Shown one piece after another: positions 1 to 8,136 of a stretch of DNA of 48,673 bases. Source of the DNA: Clostridiales bacterium (GTDB lineage: Bacteria; Bacillota; Clostridia; Christensenellales; CAG-138); NCBI GenBank assembly GCA_024698505.1, contig JAILRE010000023.1, forward strand, positions 1-48,673, read 5' to 3'. The translations under genes and the position numbers were made by a program. The notes beneath the pieces are model-generated. The model saw nothing but the letters and a program-made list of their open reading frames with translations. It made no database searches and was not told the origin of the DNA. Numbering within the stretch: the first letter of the stretch is position 1; each line of letters starts with the position of its first letter.

Positions 1-1898
1 CACTGCCCGACGGCTCCGTTAAGGAGTTCGAGTCCGGCGTAACGGCCTTCGACGTTGCGGAAGCCATCAGCCCCCGCCTGAGGAAGGCCGTCCTTGCCGC
101 CGAAATAGACGGCGAGCGTCACGACGCCTTCGCCCCCATTGAGCACGATTGCTCCCTGAAGCTCCTCACCTTCAACGATGAGTACGGCCGCTGGACCCTT
201 CGTCACACCGGCTCCCACGTGCTCGCGCAGGCCGTCAAGAAGGTCAGGCCCGAAGCGAAGCTCGCCATCGGCCCCGCCATCGACAACGGCTTCTACTACG
301 ATTTCGACGTTGACGAGCCCTTCACCCCCGACGATCTCGTCCTTATCGAAAAGGAAATGGCGAAGATAGTCGAGGAGAAGCTGCCCCTTGAGCGCTTCGA
401 GCTCCCCCGCGAGGAGGCCATCAAGTTCATGGCCGACAGGAACGAGCCCTACAAGGTAGAGCTTATCGAGGATCTGCCCGAGGACGCCGTCATCAGCTTC
501 TACAAGCAGGGCGATTTCGTAGATCTCTGCGCCGGCCCTCACGTTGAGAACACCGGCAAGGTAAAGAATTTCAAGCTCATGAGCATCGCGGGCGCTTACT
601 GGCGCGGCAGCGAGAAGAACAAGATGCTTCAGCGCATTTACGGCACGGCTTTCGAAAAGAAGGCCGACCTTGACGAGTACATCACCCGCATCGAGGAAGC
701 CAAGAAGCGCGATCACCGCAAGATAGGCCGCGAGCTCGGTCTCTTCACCATCATGGATGAAGGCCCCGGCTTCCCCTTCTTCCTTCCCAAGGGCATGGTG
801 CTCCGCAATACCCTCATCGATTATTGGCGCGAGATCCACAAGCGCTACGGCTACGTTGAGATCTCTACCCCGATCATTCTGAACCGCACCCTTTGGGAGC
901 GCTCCGGTCACTGGGGGCATTACAAGAACAACATGTACACCACCGTGATCGACGATGAGGATTTCGCCATAAAGCCCATGAACTGCCCCGGCGGTATTCT
1001 CGTCTATAAGCTCGAGCCTCACTCCTACCGCGAGCTGCCCCTACGCTGCGGCGAATTGGGCCTCGTTCACAGGCACGAGCTTTCCGGCGCGCTGCACGGC
1101 CTCTTCCGCGTCCGCTGCTTCACGCAGGACGACGCGCATATCTTCATGACGCGCGAGCAGATGAAGGATGAGATAAAGGGCGTGGCGACGCTCTTTGACG
1201 AGGTCTATTCCCTCTTCGGCCTGAAGTACACGATAGAGCTTTCCACCATGCCCGAGGATCACATCGGCACCGAGGAGGAGTGGATCGAGAATCAGGAGAT
1301 ACTGAAGGCCGCCATCACCGAGATGGGCAAGGAATTCGTCATCAACGAGGGCGACGGCGCCTTCTACGGTCCGAAGCTCGACTTCCATCTTGAGGACTGC
1401 CTCGGCCGTACCTGGCAGTGCGGCACGATACAGCTCGACAGCCAGCTTCCCGAAAGGTTCGAGCTCGAATACATGGGCGCGGACGGCGTAAAGCACAGGC
1501 CCGTCATGATACACCGCGTCGTGTTCGGCTCCATCGAGCGCTTCATCGGCGTCATCACCGAGCATTTCGCGGGCGCGTTCCCCACTTGGCTCTCCCCCGT
1601 CCAGGTCAAGGTCATGGCCATGACGGACCGCACGGCCGAGCAGTCGAAGCAGATCGCCGAGAAGCTCGAGGCCGCAGGGCTCAAAGTCGAAACGGATCTT
1701 CGAAATGAGAAGATCGGCTTCAAGATCCGCGAGGCGCAGATGCAGAAGATCCCCTATATGCTCATCATCGGCGACAAGGAAGTCGAAAACGGCGTAGTTG
1801 CCGTTCGCTCCAGGAAGGGCGGCGACCTCGGCACGATGAAGCTTGAGGACTTCATGGCGAAGGTTGTCGAGGAAGTCAAAACAAGGGCCCGCGAATGA
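1..1898 (+). CDS. thrS: threonine--tRNA ligase (5' end outside window)
   Basis: Charges tRNA-Thr with threonine in the cytoplasm. The reading frame is open from base 3; the true start lies upstream, so only the first residues are missing. In order: a TGS domain (LPDGSVKEF, about 3-190), the editing/second additional domain with an HTGSH metal-type motif at about 204-218 and the CAGPHVENTG segment near 530, then the class II catalytic core. The core shows MNCPGG (Zn Cys), motif 2 around HRHELSGALHG, and motif 3 around HRVVFGSIERFIG. A C-terminal anticodon-binding domain follows (QVKVMAMTDR onward). The 631 visible residues match the usual length of about 635-640. It is followed after 21 bp by deoD with its own strong RBS, so the two are probably co-transcribed. 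Any T-box leader would lie outside the window. Confidence 0.98.
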   Translation, partial: LPDGSVKEFESGVTAFDVAEAISPRLRKAVLAAEIDGERHDAFAPIEHDCSLKLLTFNDEYGRWTLRHTGSHVLAQAVKKVRPEAKLAIGPAIDNGFYYDFDVDEPFTPDDLVLIEKEMAKIVEEKLPLERFELPREEAIKFMADRNEPYKVELIEDLPEDAVISFYKQGDFVDLCAGPHVENTGKVKNFKLMSIAGAYWRGSEKNKMLQRIYGTAFEKKADLDEYITRIEEAKKRDHRKIGRELGLFTIMDEGPGFPFFLPKGMVLRNTLIDYWREIHKRYGYVEISTPIILNRTLWERSGHWGHYKNNMYTTVIDDEDFAIKPMNCPGGILVYKLEPHSYRELPLRCGELGLVHRHELSGALHGLFRVRCFTQDDAHIFMTREQMKDEIKGVATLFDEVYSLFGLKYTIELSTMPEDHIGTEEEWIENQEILKAAITEMGKEFVINEGDGAFYGPKLDFHLEDCLGRTWQCGTIQLDSQLPERFELEYMGADGVKHRPVMIHRVVFGSIERFIGVITEHFAGAFPTWLSPVQVKVMAMTDRTAEQSKQIAEKLEAAGLKVETDLRNEKIGFKIREAQMQKIPYMLIIGDKEVENGVVAVRSRKGGDLGTMKLEDFMAKVVEEVKTRARE

Positions 1899-1919
1899 TC
1901 CGCACAGGAGGATAGACAA

Positions 1920-2630
1920 ATGGCAGTACCCACTCCCCACAATTCCGCAAAGGTCGGCGACTTCGCAAAGACCGTGCTCATGCCCGGCGATCCCAAACGG
2001 GCTAAGTTCATAGCCGAGAACTTCCTCACGGATATCACCCTCGTGAACGACGTAAGAGGCGTTCAGGGCTATACCGGCTATTATAAAGGAAAGCGCGTCT
2101 CCGTTATGGCGAGCGGCATGGGCATGCCCTCGATAGGCATTTACTCCTACGAGCTCTTCCATTTCTACGGCGTGGAGAACATTATAAGGGTAGGCTCCGC
2201 CGGCGCGCTGCATCCCGATCTTCATATCCGCGACATAGTGCTCGGCATGGGCGCGTGCACGAACTCCAATTACGCGAGGCAGTTCGAGCTGCCCGGCACA
2301 TACGCTCCCATCGCCAGCTACAAGCTTTTGAAGAAGGCTGCCGATACCGCCGAGAAGATGGGCCTTCGCTATATGGTGGGCAACGTATTTTCCTCCGACA
2401 CCTTCTACGACGATTCCATGAGCACCGTGGAATGGCAGAAGATGGGCGTGCTCGCGGTTGAAATGGAGAGCGCTGCGCTCTACATGAACGCGGCTAGGGC
2501 CGGCAAGAACGCGCTCTGCATCTGCACCATATCCGACAGCATCCTCGGCAAGGAGCCCGAGACCACCGCCGAAGAGCGCGAAAAGAGCTTCACCGCAATG
2601 ATGGAGCTTGCGCTCGAAGTGGCCGAATAA
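1920..2630 (+). CDS. deoD: purine-nucleoside phosphorylase, DeoD type
   Basis: Phosphorolysis of purine (deoxy)nucleosides to base and (deoxy)ribose-1-phosphate, purine salvage, cytoplasmic. The 236 residues match the hexameric DeoD class in length. Visible are the N-terminal [10 protein letters not shown] segment, the phosphate-binding [11 protein letters not shown], the [16 protein letters not shown] strand-turn, the substrate-binding VEMESAALY near residues 180-190, and [11 protein letters not shown] with the catalytic Asp. The start ATG is preceded by AGGAGG (bases 1906-1911, CACAGGAGGATAG). It follows thrS by 21 bp and ends just before a strong terminator. Confidence 0.97.
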   Translation: MAVPTPHNSAKVGDFAKTVLMPGDPKRAKFIAENFLTDITLVNDVRGVQGYTGYYKGKRVSVMASGMGMPSIGIYSYELFHFYGVENIIRVGSAGALHPDLHIRDIVLGMGACTNSNYARQFELPGTYAPIASYKLLKKAADTAEKMGLRYMVGNVFSSDTFYDDSMSTVEWQKMGVLAVEMESAALYMNAARAGKNALCICTISDSILGKEPETTAEEREKSFTAMMELALEVAE

Positions 2631-2644
2631 AAAGCATTACTTAT

Positions 2645-2683
2645 AAAGCTCCGCGAAAGAAATATCGCGGAGCTTTGTTTTTG
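2645..2683 (+). terminator. rho-independent terminator after deoD
   Basis: Perfect 12-bp stem AAAGCTCCGCGA (2645-2656) / TCGCGGAGCTTT (2665-2676) with an 8-nt loop, followed by GTTTTTG. It lies 14 bp past the deoD stop. Confidence 0.93.
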
Positions 2684-2755
2684 TCTATTTTCATGGCGTA
2701 GAAGCCTGCTTGTTCGCCAATTATCGACCGATCCCTCATATCGTATATTTTTTGC

Positions 2756-2784
2756 TTGACAATTTCAAATATTTGGTGTATAGT
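2756..2784 (+). promoter_or_regulatory. sigma-A promoter of the carD-like gene
   Basis: TTGACA (2756-2761), 17-bp spacer, TATAGT (2779-2784). A second TATAAT at 2797-2802 lacks a good -35. Confidence 0.85.
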
Positions 2785-2800
2785 AATCAGTGGGGGTATA

Positions 2801-2854
2801 ATGGCGCGAAAGCCATGGCCTGCCATTCCGTATAGCCGCAAATAATCATGCGGC
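2801..2854 (+). other. two small hairpins in the leader of the carD-like gene
   Basis: ATGGC-GCGAAA-GCCAT (2801-2816) and GCCGCA-AATAATCA-TGCGGC (2835-2854) fill most of the roughly 85-nt leader between the promoter and the start codon. The pairing is visible; a regulatory role is only inferred. Confidence 0.5.
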
Positions 2855-2876
2855 ATACGATTTCGGAGGGATCATT

Positions 2877-3341
2877 TTGTTTTCGGTAGGGGATCTTGTT
2901 TGTTACCCCATGCACGGGGTAGGTACGGTCGAAGGGATCGTCAGTCAAAACGTATTGGGTGTGACTGCCGATTATTATTCGCTGCGGTTCGCGAACGGCA
3001 AGATGACCGCTCTCGTCCCCGTGGGAACGGCCGAAAAGGTCGGCCTTCGTCCGCTGATAGGCGCCGATGAGTGCAAAGAAGTGCTCGCCTACATGGAGCA
3101 GCCCGGCGAAAGGGGCAGCGACAACTGGAACCAGCGCTACCGTGACAATATGGAGAAAATGCGCCGCGGAAGCGTCTACGACGTTGCAGACGTTGTCAAA
3201 TGCCTCCGTCTGAGGGAATCCGAAAAAGGTCTCTCGGCGGGCGAACGAAAGATGCTCGCCACCGCCAAGATGATAATCGCGGGCGAACTCTCCACCGTGC
3301 TCGGCGTCGAGCTCTCCTCCATCGAGGAAAAGATATGCTGA
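2877..3341 (+). CDS. CarD-like (CdnL/TRCF-RID) transcription regulator
   Basis: 154 residues. The N-terminal half (FSVGDLVCYPMHGVGTVEGI, then YYSLRFANGKMTALVPV) is the RNA-polymerase-interacting domain shared by CarD, CdnL and the transcription-repair factor Mfd. The C-terminal half is helical and lysine/arginine rich (NWNQRYRDNMEKMRRGS, DVVKCLRLRE, SAGERKMLATAKMI), as in CarD family members that bind RNA polymerase beta subunit and promoter DNA. The start is TTG, chosen because GGAGG lies 7 bp upstream (2864-2869) and the RID fold begins at once. The next gene, yacL, starts 23 bp downstream, so they form one transcription unit. Family is confident; whether it activates rRNA promoters as in other bacteria is inferred. 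Confidence 0.9.
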   Translation: MFSVGDLVCYPMHGVGTVEGIVSQNVLGVTADYYSLRFANGKMTALVPVGTAEKVGLRPLIGADECKEVLAYMEQPGERGSDNWNQRYRDNMEKMRRGSVYDVADVVKCLRLRESEKGLSAGERKMLATAKMIIAGELSTVLGVELSSIEEKIC

Positions 3342-3364
3342 TAATCAATTAAGGAGATCATAAA

Positions 3365-4456
3365 TTGGGAAAGAAACTGCTTCGTCCGCTCATTACGCTG
3401 TTCGGCCTGATACTGGGTTTCGGCATCGTATGGGCGGTTTATAAAAACCAGAACGAGCTCGGGCTTGCCTCCTTTTTCGCAAACTCCCCCTCATGGATGA
3501 GGACGGTCCTCTACGCGCTCTTCTCCGTCGTATTCGGCGTCATATTCTTTTTTATAGCACCCGGCATCATAAAAGGCGTCGTCAAGCTCACGAAGAGAGT
3601 CGAGGGCAAGACCTCCGAAATGTCCATGCAGCAGATATTCGTCGGCGTGATAGGCCTGCTTTTGGGCCTCGTGATCGCCGCGCTCATCAGTCTGCTGATA
3701 CAGAAGATCCCGTTCACGGCTATCAGGCTGCTCCTGAACGTGATCGTATTCGCCGTGCTCGCATATCTCGGCTGGAAGATCCCGACGAGCCGCATAAGGG
3801 AGTTCAATCTTCCCAACTGGTTCCGCAGGGGCGATAACACTCCGCAGGCGGATCCCGTTAAGGCAAAGCCGAAGGTGCTCGACACCTCCTCCATTATCGA
3901 CGGTCGCTTTTTCGACGTTTACAAGACGGGCATAATAGAGGGCGCGGTGATAGTCCCCTCCTTCGTGCTCGACGAGCTTCGCCATATCGCCGACAGCGCG
4001 GATCCTCTCAAGCGCGCCAGGGGCCGCCGCGGGCTCGATCTTATCAACAAGATGATGGACGGCAACCCCGATTCCGTAACCGTTTCCGATACGGACTACG
4101 CGGATCTTGCGGAGGTCGATACAAAGCTTCTCCGTCTCGCGCAGGATCTGAACGGTATCGTCGTCACGAACGACTATAACCTCGGAAAAGTAGCCGCGGT
4201 GCAGTCCGTTCCCGTATTCAATATCAACGATCTTGCCAACTCGCTGAGGATCAACGTCGTCGCGGGAGAGGTCGTCGAGGTCACCGTAGTAAAAGAGGGC
4301 AAGGAGCACGGCCAGGGCGTCGCCTATTTCGACGACGGTACCATGGTAGTTATCGACGGAGCCAACAGGCTCGTAGGCGAGACTATCCCCGTCACGGTCA
4401 CGAGCGTTCTGCAGACCTCCGCCGGCAGGATGGTGTTCGCCAAGCTCGAGGAATAA
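3365..4456 (+). CDS. yacL: YacL-like membrane PIN/TRAM-domain protein
   Basis: 363 residues. Four predicted membrane helices occupy about residues 8-26, 46-70, 91-113 and 118-138. A PIN (RNase-type) domain runs about 168-292, with acidic residues in the expected places: D173 (VLDTSSIIDG), E204 (LDELRHIAD), D252 and D270 (VTNDYNLG). A C-terminal TRAM RNA-binding domain follows (about 297-362, VVAGEVVEVTVVKEGKEHGQG). This order matches Bacillus YacL. The start is TTG with AAGGAG 8-9 bp upstream. It probably acts as a membrane-tethered RNA-binding nuclease; the substrate is unknown. In many Clostridia ispD/ispF follow yacL; here two tRNA genes follow instead. Confidence 0.92.
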   Translation: MGKKLLRPLITLFGLILGFGIVWAVYKNQNELGLASFFANSPSWMRTVLYALFSVVFGVIFFFIAPGIIKGVVKLTKRVEGKTSEMSMQQIFVGVIGLLLGLVIAALISLLIQKIPFTAIRLLLNVIVFAVLAYLGWKIPTSRIREFNLPNWFRRGDNTPQADPVKAKPKVLDTSSIIDGRFFDVYKTGIIEGAVIVPSFVLDELRHIADSADPLKRARGRRGLDLINKMMDGNPDSVTVSDTDYADLAEVDTKLLRLAQDLNGIVVTNDYNLGKVAAVQSVPVFNINDLANSLRINVVAGEVVEVTVVKEGKEHGQGVAYFDDGTMVVIDGANRLVGETIPVTVTSVLQTSAGRMVFAKLEE

Positions 4457-4492
4457 CGCCAAATTATATAATGCCGCCGCGTTGATTCCTTA

Positions 4493-4521
4493 TTGACAAC
4501 GGTATTTTAGTTTGGTATAAT
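4493..4521 (+). promoter_or_regulatory. consensus sigma-A promoter of the tRNA-Ser pair
   Basis: TTGACA (4493-4498), exactly 17 bp, TATAAT (4516-4521): both hexamers fully consensus, as expected for a stable RNA promoter. The first tRNA begins 28 bp after the -10. Confidence 0.93.
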
Positions 4522-4548
4522 TCGGCTGCTGCATAAATACAGCCGTAT

Positions 4549-4637
4549 GGAGAGATGGCCGAGTGGTTTAAGGCGCCGGTCTTGAAAACCGGTGATGTCG
4601 CAAGGCACCGGGGGTTCAAATCCCTCTCTCTCCGCCA
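4549..4637 (+). tRNA. tRNA-Ser (anticodon TGA)
   Basis: Class II tRNA. Acceptor GGAGAGA (4549-4555) pairs with TCTCTCC (4627-4633), discriminator G, encoded CCA (4635-4637). Anticodon stem CCGGT/ACCGG encloses loop CTTGAAA, giving anticodon TGA. A long variable arm and a T loop GGTTCAAATCC are present. Confidence 0.97.
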
Positions 4638-4651
4638 ACATAATAATCAAT

Positions 4652-4743
4652 GGAGAAGTACCCAAGAGGTCGAAGGGGCTCCCCTGCTAAGGGAGTAGGA
4701 TCTGCGAAGGGTCGCCGGGGTTCAAATCCCCGCTTCTCCGCCA
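4652..4743 (+). tRNA. tRNA-Ser (anticodon GCT)
   Basis: Class II tRNA. Acceptor GGAGAAG (4652-4658) pairs with CTTCTCC (4733-4739), discriminator G, encoded CCA (4741-4743). Anticodon stem CTCCC/GGGAG encloses CTGCTAA, anticodon GCT. It is 14 bp from the first tRNA and shares its promoter. Its 3' end is the source of the repeats described downstream. Confidence 0.97.
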
Positions 4744-4779
4744 AAACAAATGCCACCCATCCAGGTGGCATTTGTTTTG
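4742..4779 (+). terminator. terminator-like hairpin abutting tRNA-Ser(GCT)
   Basis: Perfect 16-bp stem 4742-4757 / 4764-4779 (core AAATGCCACC / GGTGGCATTT, 6-nt loop CATCCA) with a TTTGTTTT 3' arm. The stem starts inside the encoded CCA. It probably ends the tRNA transcript. Confidence 0.8.
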
Positions 4780-4789
4780 CGCAGATAAA

Positions 4790-4951
4790 AGAAGTGGGGA
4801 TTTGAACGGGCGCGGTTGCGCGCGGTCGCGATGAGCGATTTCAAGCATCCGGCGGATGCTTGAAAAGCAAGCAAAGGTCGGCCGGGTCCGACCATCCCGC
4901 CCTGACCGAGCGCGGTGAGCCGCGCGAGAGCAAATCCCCGCTTCTCCGCCA
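4790..4951. repeat. palindromic element 1 bounded by inverted tRNA-Ser 3' ends
   Basis: The left end AGAAGTGGGGATTTGAAC (4790-4807) is the reverse complement of the tRNA-Ser(GCT) T-arm/acceptor 3' half with one mismatch in 18. The right end (4931-4951) repeats the last 21 bases of the tRNA exactly, in direct orientation including CCA. Between them are strong hairpins: a 12-bp stem 4839-4850/4854-4865 with a GGC loop, GGTCGG/CCGACC (4876-4893) and GCGCGG/CCGCGC (4910-4925). There is no convincing open reading frame. What mobilises or maintains it is not visible. Confidence 0.75.
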
Positions 4952-4990
4952 ACATAAAGGGCTATCCGGACGGATAGCCCTTTATGTTGG
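4949..4990. terminator. 19-bp perfect hairpin after the second tRNA 3'-end copy
   Basis: Stem 4949-4967 / 4972-4990 with a GGAC loop; core AAAGGGCTATCC / GGATAGCCCTTT. It starts inside the copied CCA, exactly as the hairpin at 4742 does after the real tRNA, although the stem sequence is unrelated. The 3' arm carries CCCTTTATGTT but there is no long U tract after the stem. Confidence 0.6.
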
Positions 4991-5002
4991 CGCATATGTA
5001 AC

Positions 5003-5137
5003 GAAGGGATTTGAAGCCTTGCGCTGTCCGTCCTGTGGACGGACAGCGCAAGGCCGGCTTTTGTCAAAAGGCGCGGAGTCGCAGCACGGAGTGCAAGCCG
5101 CAGACGCATCTTTTGCAAAAAAAATCCCCGCTTCTCC
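5003..5137. repeat. palindromic element 2 bounded by inverted tRNA-Ser 3' ends
   Basis: The left end GAAGGGATTTGAA (5003-5015 region) is a degraded inverted copy of the tRNA T-arm/acceptor. The right end AAATCCCCGCTTCTCC (5122-5137) is a 16-bp direct copy lacking GCCA. Inside is a perfect 18-bp hairpin (5016-5033 / 5037-5054, TGT loop), then CTTTTG-T-CAAAAG (5058-5070). The layout matches element 1 with different internal sequence. Confidence 0.65.
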
Positions 5138-5184
5138 ATTTTCACCAAACCTTTCCTCCTCCCTTCCCCCTTCCTTTTTCATCC

Positions 5185-5212
5185 TTGCGTTTTATGCTTT
5201 CTATGTTATAAT
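5185..5212 (+). promoter_or_regulatory. promoter of trkAH
   Basis: TTGCGT (5185-5190), 16 bp, TATAAT (5207-5212), with an upstream TG giving an extended -10 (TGTTATAAT). Confidence 0.8.
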
Positions 5213-5248
5213 GTATTAGTCGAAATTTATTTTTGAAGGACGATATCT

Positions 5249-6607
5249 ATGAAAATCATCATTGCAGGTTACGGAAAAGTCGGTTCGGCGCTGACGAGAC
5301 AGCTCTCCGCCGAGGGCTATGACCTGACCATTATCGACTCCGACAGGAAGACGCTTGCCTCGAGTCAGGAGCTTTACGACGTTATCGGCGTCTACGGAAA
5401 CTGCGCCACCATGGAGGTATTGAAGGACGCGGGCGTTATGACCGCGGATCTTCTTATCGCCGCCACGAACGCCGATGAGATTAACCTCCTCTGCTGCCTC
5501 ACGGCGCATAATCTGAATAAAAACATCCGCACCATCGCCCGCATTCGCAATCCCGAATACAGCGAGCAGATAGTCATGATGCGCGATTTCCTGGGCCTCT
5601 CGCTCCTCATCAATCCCGAGAAGCAGGCCGCGCAGGAGATCGAGCGTCTTATCAGGTATCCCGGCTTCCAGATGCGTGAGAAATTCGCTCACGGCAGGGT
5701 CGAGATCGCAGAGCTTCGCGTTACCGCGGAAAGCCCTTTGAACGACCTTCCCCTCATGCAGATGGAAAGCGTTACCAAATGCCGCTGCCTCGTCTGCACC
5801 GTTCTGAGGGACGGAATCGCTCACACCCCGAACGGCAGATTCGTTCTTAAAGAGGGCGACAGGATATTCGTCACCGCGACCACCAACGAGCTTGCTCATC
5901 TTTTGAAGAGCCTGCGCATCGTCACACACCGCGTCAAGCGCGTCATAATCTGCGGCGGAGGCGGTATTTCGTATTACCTTGCTCAGATGCTCGACAAGGG
6001 CAACATTTCCGTTCAGATCGTCGAGCGCGATCCGGCAAAATGCCAGCGTCTTGCGGAGCTTCTTCCCAAGGCGAGCATCATAAACGCCGACGCGTCCGAC
6101 CTTACCCTTTGGGAGAGCGAACGCATCTCCTCCGACGACGCTGTCGTCTCCATGACCGGGCTTGACGAGCTGAACATGATACTTTCGCTCTACGTCAGGA
6201 ACAACGGCGTGAACCAGGTCATAACCAAGCTCAGCAGAACGGAGAGCACCTCCATACTCGAAAACCTCTCTCTTGGCAGCGTGATCTGCCCGAAGGATCT
6301 TTGCAGCAACACGATCGTCGGCTACGTCCGCGGCATGAGGGACAAGACCGGTTCCTCCATCGCCGTTCACAGGATCGCGGACGGAAAGGCCGAAGCGACC
6401 GAGTTCCGCATCACCAAGGAGACACTCAACTGCGGCGTTCCTCTTAAGGATCTGAAGCTGAAGAAGAACGTCCTCATCGCGTCCATACTCCATCTTTCGC
6501 AGTGCATCATACCCAACGGCGAATCCTGCTTCAATCCGGGCGATACCGTCATAGTCGTTTCGGACAGCGACAGCGCGATCTCCCGTTTCAACGACATATT
6601 CGAATGA
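5249..6607 (+). CDS. trkA: Trk potassium uptake system, NAD-binding TrkA subunit
   Basis: 452 residues in two repeated halves, each a Rossmann RCK_N domain plus RCK_C domain. The first half opens with IIIAGYGKVGSALTRQL (GxGxxG) and IIDSD; the second opens near residue 230 with RVIICGGGGISYYLAQML and IVERD. TrkA is the peripheral cytoplasmic subunit that binds NAD(H) or adenine nucleotides and gates the TrkH channel. RBS AAGGAC precedes the ATG. The stop is 10 bp before trkH, so the pair forms one operon from the promoter at 5185. Confidence 0.96.
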   Translation: MKIIIAGYGKVGSALTRQLSAEGYDLTIIDSDRKTLASSQELYDVIGVYGNCATMEVLKDAGVMTADLLIAATNADEINLLCCLTAHNLNKNIRTIARIRNPEYSEQIVMMRDFLGLSLLINPEKQAAQEIERLIRYPGFQMREKFAHGRVEIAELRVTAESPLNDLPLMQMESVTKCRCLVCTVLRDGIAHTPNGRFVLKEGDRIFVTATTNELAHLLKSLRIVTHRVKRVIICGGGGISYYLAQMLDKGNISVQIVERDPAKCQRLAELLPKASIINADASDLTLWESERISSDDAVVSMTGLDELNMILSLYVRNNGVNQVITKLSRTESTSILENLSLGSVICPKDLCSNTIVGYVRGMRDKTGSSIAVHRIADGKAEATEFRITKETLNCGVPLKDLKLKKNVLIASILHLSQCIIPNGESCFNPGDTVIVVSDSDSAISRFNDIFE

Positions 6608-6617
6608 GGCGCTGAAT

Positions 6618-8072
6618 ATGAACTTTCGGATGATAGGACGGATCATATCGTTCATACTCATAGTCGAGGCGATATTCATGCTCCCGGCTATGCTGCTCTG
6701 CGCCTTCGGCGGGCAGACGTTCTCCGCCGTCGCCTTCCTCATCACGATAGGGATAATACTTGCGGTATCCTGCGGGCTCTGGCTCTTGAGCAGGAAGGCT
6801 CCCCGCGGCTTCTATTCAAGGGACGGTCTCGTGTGCGTGGGCCTCTCCTGGATCACTATGAGCCTCTTCGGCGCTCTCCCCTTCGCGATCTCCGGCGAGA
6901 TCCCCAGCTATCTTGATTCGCTGTTCGAGATTGCCTCCGGCTTTTCAACGACCGGCGCATCCATACTTAACGACGTAGAGGCGCTTTCCAAGGGCATGCT
7001 CCTTTGGAGGAGCACGAGCCACTGGCTGGGCGGTATGGGCGTTCTGGTATTCCTGCTCGCGCTCGTTCCCATCAGCGGAAGGAACGACGGCTTCACCATG
7101 CATCTGCTCCGCGCGGAAAGCCCCGGACCGGACGTCGGCAAGCTCGTTCCCAGGATGAAGCAGACCGCGATCATACTTTACGGTCTCTACATACTGCTGA
7201 CCGTGCTCGATTTCATCTGCCTTATAATCGGCAAAATGCCGGTATTCGACGCGGTCTGTATCGCGGTCGGCACGGCGGGCACCGGCGGATTCGGCGTGCT
7301 AAATACGAGCATCGGCAGTTATTCGCCCTACATTCAGGTGGTCTGTACGGTGTTCATGTTCCTGTTCGGCGTGAACTTCACCTGCTATTATCTTTTGATC
7401 TGCGGCAAGATAAAGAACGTCCTCAAGGACGAGGAGCTCCACTGGTATCTTAGCATCGCTCTGCTTTCCATAATCGCCATAACGATAAGCGTACGGAACG
7501 TCTACCCCACCTTCGGCGAGTCGCTGAGGCATTCCGCGTTCCAGGTCGGAAGTCTGCTCTCCTCAACGGGTTTCTCGACTACGGACTTCGATTTGTGGCC
7601 TGCTTTCCCCAAGGCGCTGCTGTTCTGCCTGATGTTCATCGGCGCGAGCGCGGGCTCCACGGGCGGCGGCTTCAAGGTCGGAAGGTCCATACTCATCGCG
7701 AAGATCATCCGCAGGAACGTGCGCCAGGTGCTCTATCCCCAGAAGGTGCAGGTCGTCAGGGTGAACGGCCGTGTCGTCGACGAGACGGTCCTCAGCAACA
7801 CGAACGCGTACCTCTGCGCGTATCTTATAATCATACTCGCGAGCTTCCTCGTGGTTTCGCTCGACGGCTTCTCCACCGCGACGAATTTCTCCGCCGTCGT
7901 CTCCTGCTTCAACAATATGGGCCCCGGCCTTGAAAGCGTCGGCCCGTCTTTGAACTATTCGGGTTACGGCGCGGCCTCGAAGATCGTCCTGATTTTCGAT
8001 ATGCTGGCCGGCAGGCTCGAGATATTCCCGATACTCGTGCTCTTCTCAAGAAGCGCCTGGAAGCGCAGATAA
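6618..8072 (+). CDS. trkH: Trk potassium uptake system, membrane subunit TrkH
   Basis: 484 residues, very hydrophobic, with four channel repeats of the TrkH/KtrB superfamily. Selectivity-filter-like loops are visible: FSTTGAS (first), GTAGTGGFG (second), SSTGFSTTDF (third) and NNMGPGLESVGP (fourth). The conserved GGSTGG-like SAGSTGGGFKV follows the third pore loop. It translocates potassium under control of TrkA, encoded just upstream. It ends 22 bp before a terminator shared with the converging Gx transporter gene. Confidence 0.96.
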   Translation: MNFRMIGRIISFILIVEAIFMLPAMLLCAFGGQTFSAVAFLITIGIILAVSCGLWLLSRKAPRGFYSRDGLVCVGLSWITMSLFGALPFAISGEIPSYLDSLFEIASGFSTTGASILNDVEALSKGMLLWRSTSHWLGGMGVLVFLLALVPISGRNDGFTMHLLRAESPGPDVGKLVPRMKQTAIILYGLYILLTVLDFICLIIGKMPVFDAVCIAVGTAGTGGFGVLNTSIGSYSPYIQVVCTVFMFLFGVNFTCYYLLICGKIKNVLKDEELHWYLSIALLSIIAITISVRNVYPTFGESLRHSAFQVGSLLSSTGFSTTDFDLWPAFPKALLFCLMFIGASAGSTGGGFKVGRSILIAKIIRRNVRQVLYPQKVQVVRVNGRVVDETVLSNTNAYLCAYLIIILASFLVVSLDGFSTATNFSAVVSCFNNMGPGLESVGPSLNYSGYGAASKIVLIFDMLAGRLEIFPILVLFSRSAWKRR

Positions 8073-8093
8073 GGCCGAATAAACGCATATTAA

Positions 8094-8131
8094 AAGCGCG
8101 CTCCGAGAAAACCGGAACGCGCTTCTTTTTT
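8094..8131 (+). terminator. bidirectional terminator between trkH and the Gx transporter
   Basis: AAGCGCG-C-TCCG (8094-8104) pairs with CGGA-A-CGCGCTT (8113-8124) apart from one mismatch, followed by CTTTTTT. It lies between convergent genes. Confidence 0.85.
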
Positions 8132-8136
8132 ACCTA

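Noticed and set aside
1041-2225. Long open frame on the minus strand opposite thrS and deoD (394 codons)
   Set aside because: Lies fully antisense to two certain genes, has no family features and no SD; it results from the biased codon use of this GC-rich genome.
2641-2856. 71-codon minus-strand frame between deoD and the carD-like gene
   Set aside because: Covers a terminator, a promoter and leader hairpins; no SD and no family.
4720-5137. Prophage or integrative-element attachment sites at tRNA-Ser
   Set aside because: Direct copies of the tRNA end fit attL/attR scars, but there is no integrase or cargo, and the additional inverted copies do not fit simple integration; listed as unexplained elements instead.
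4687-5219. Open frames across the tRNA-Ser(GCT) gene and the repeats behind it, both strands
   Set aside because: They translate tRNA and palindromic repeat sequence (for example RRSGDLNPGDP from the antisense of the tRNA), a common false gene call next to tRNA genes.
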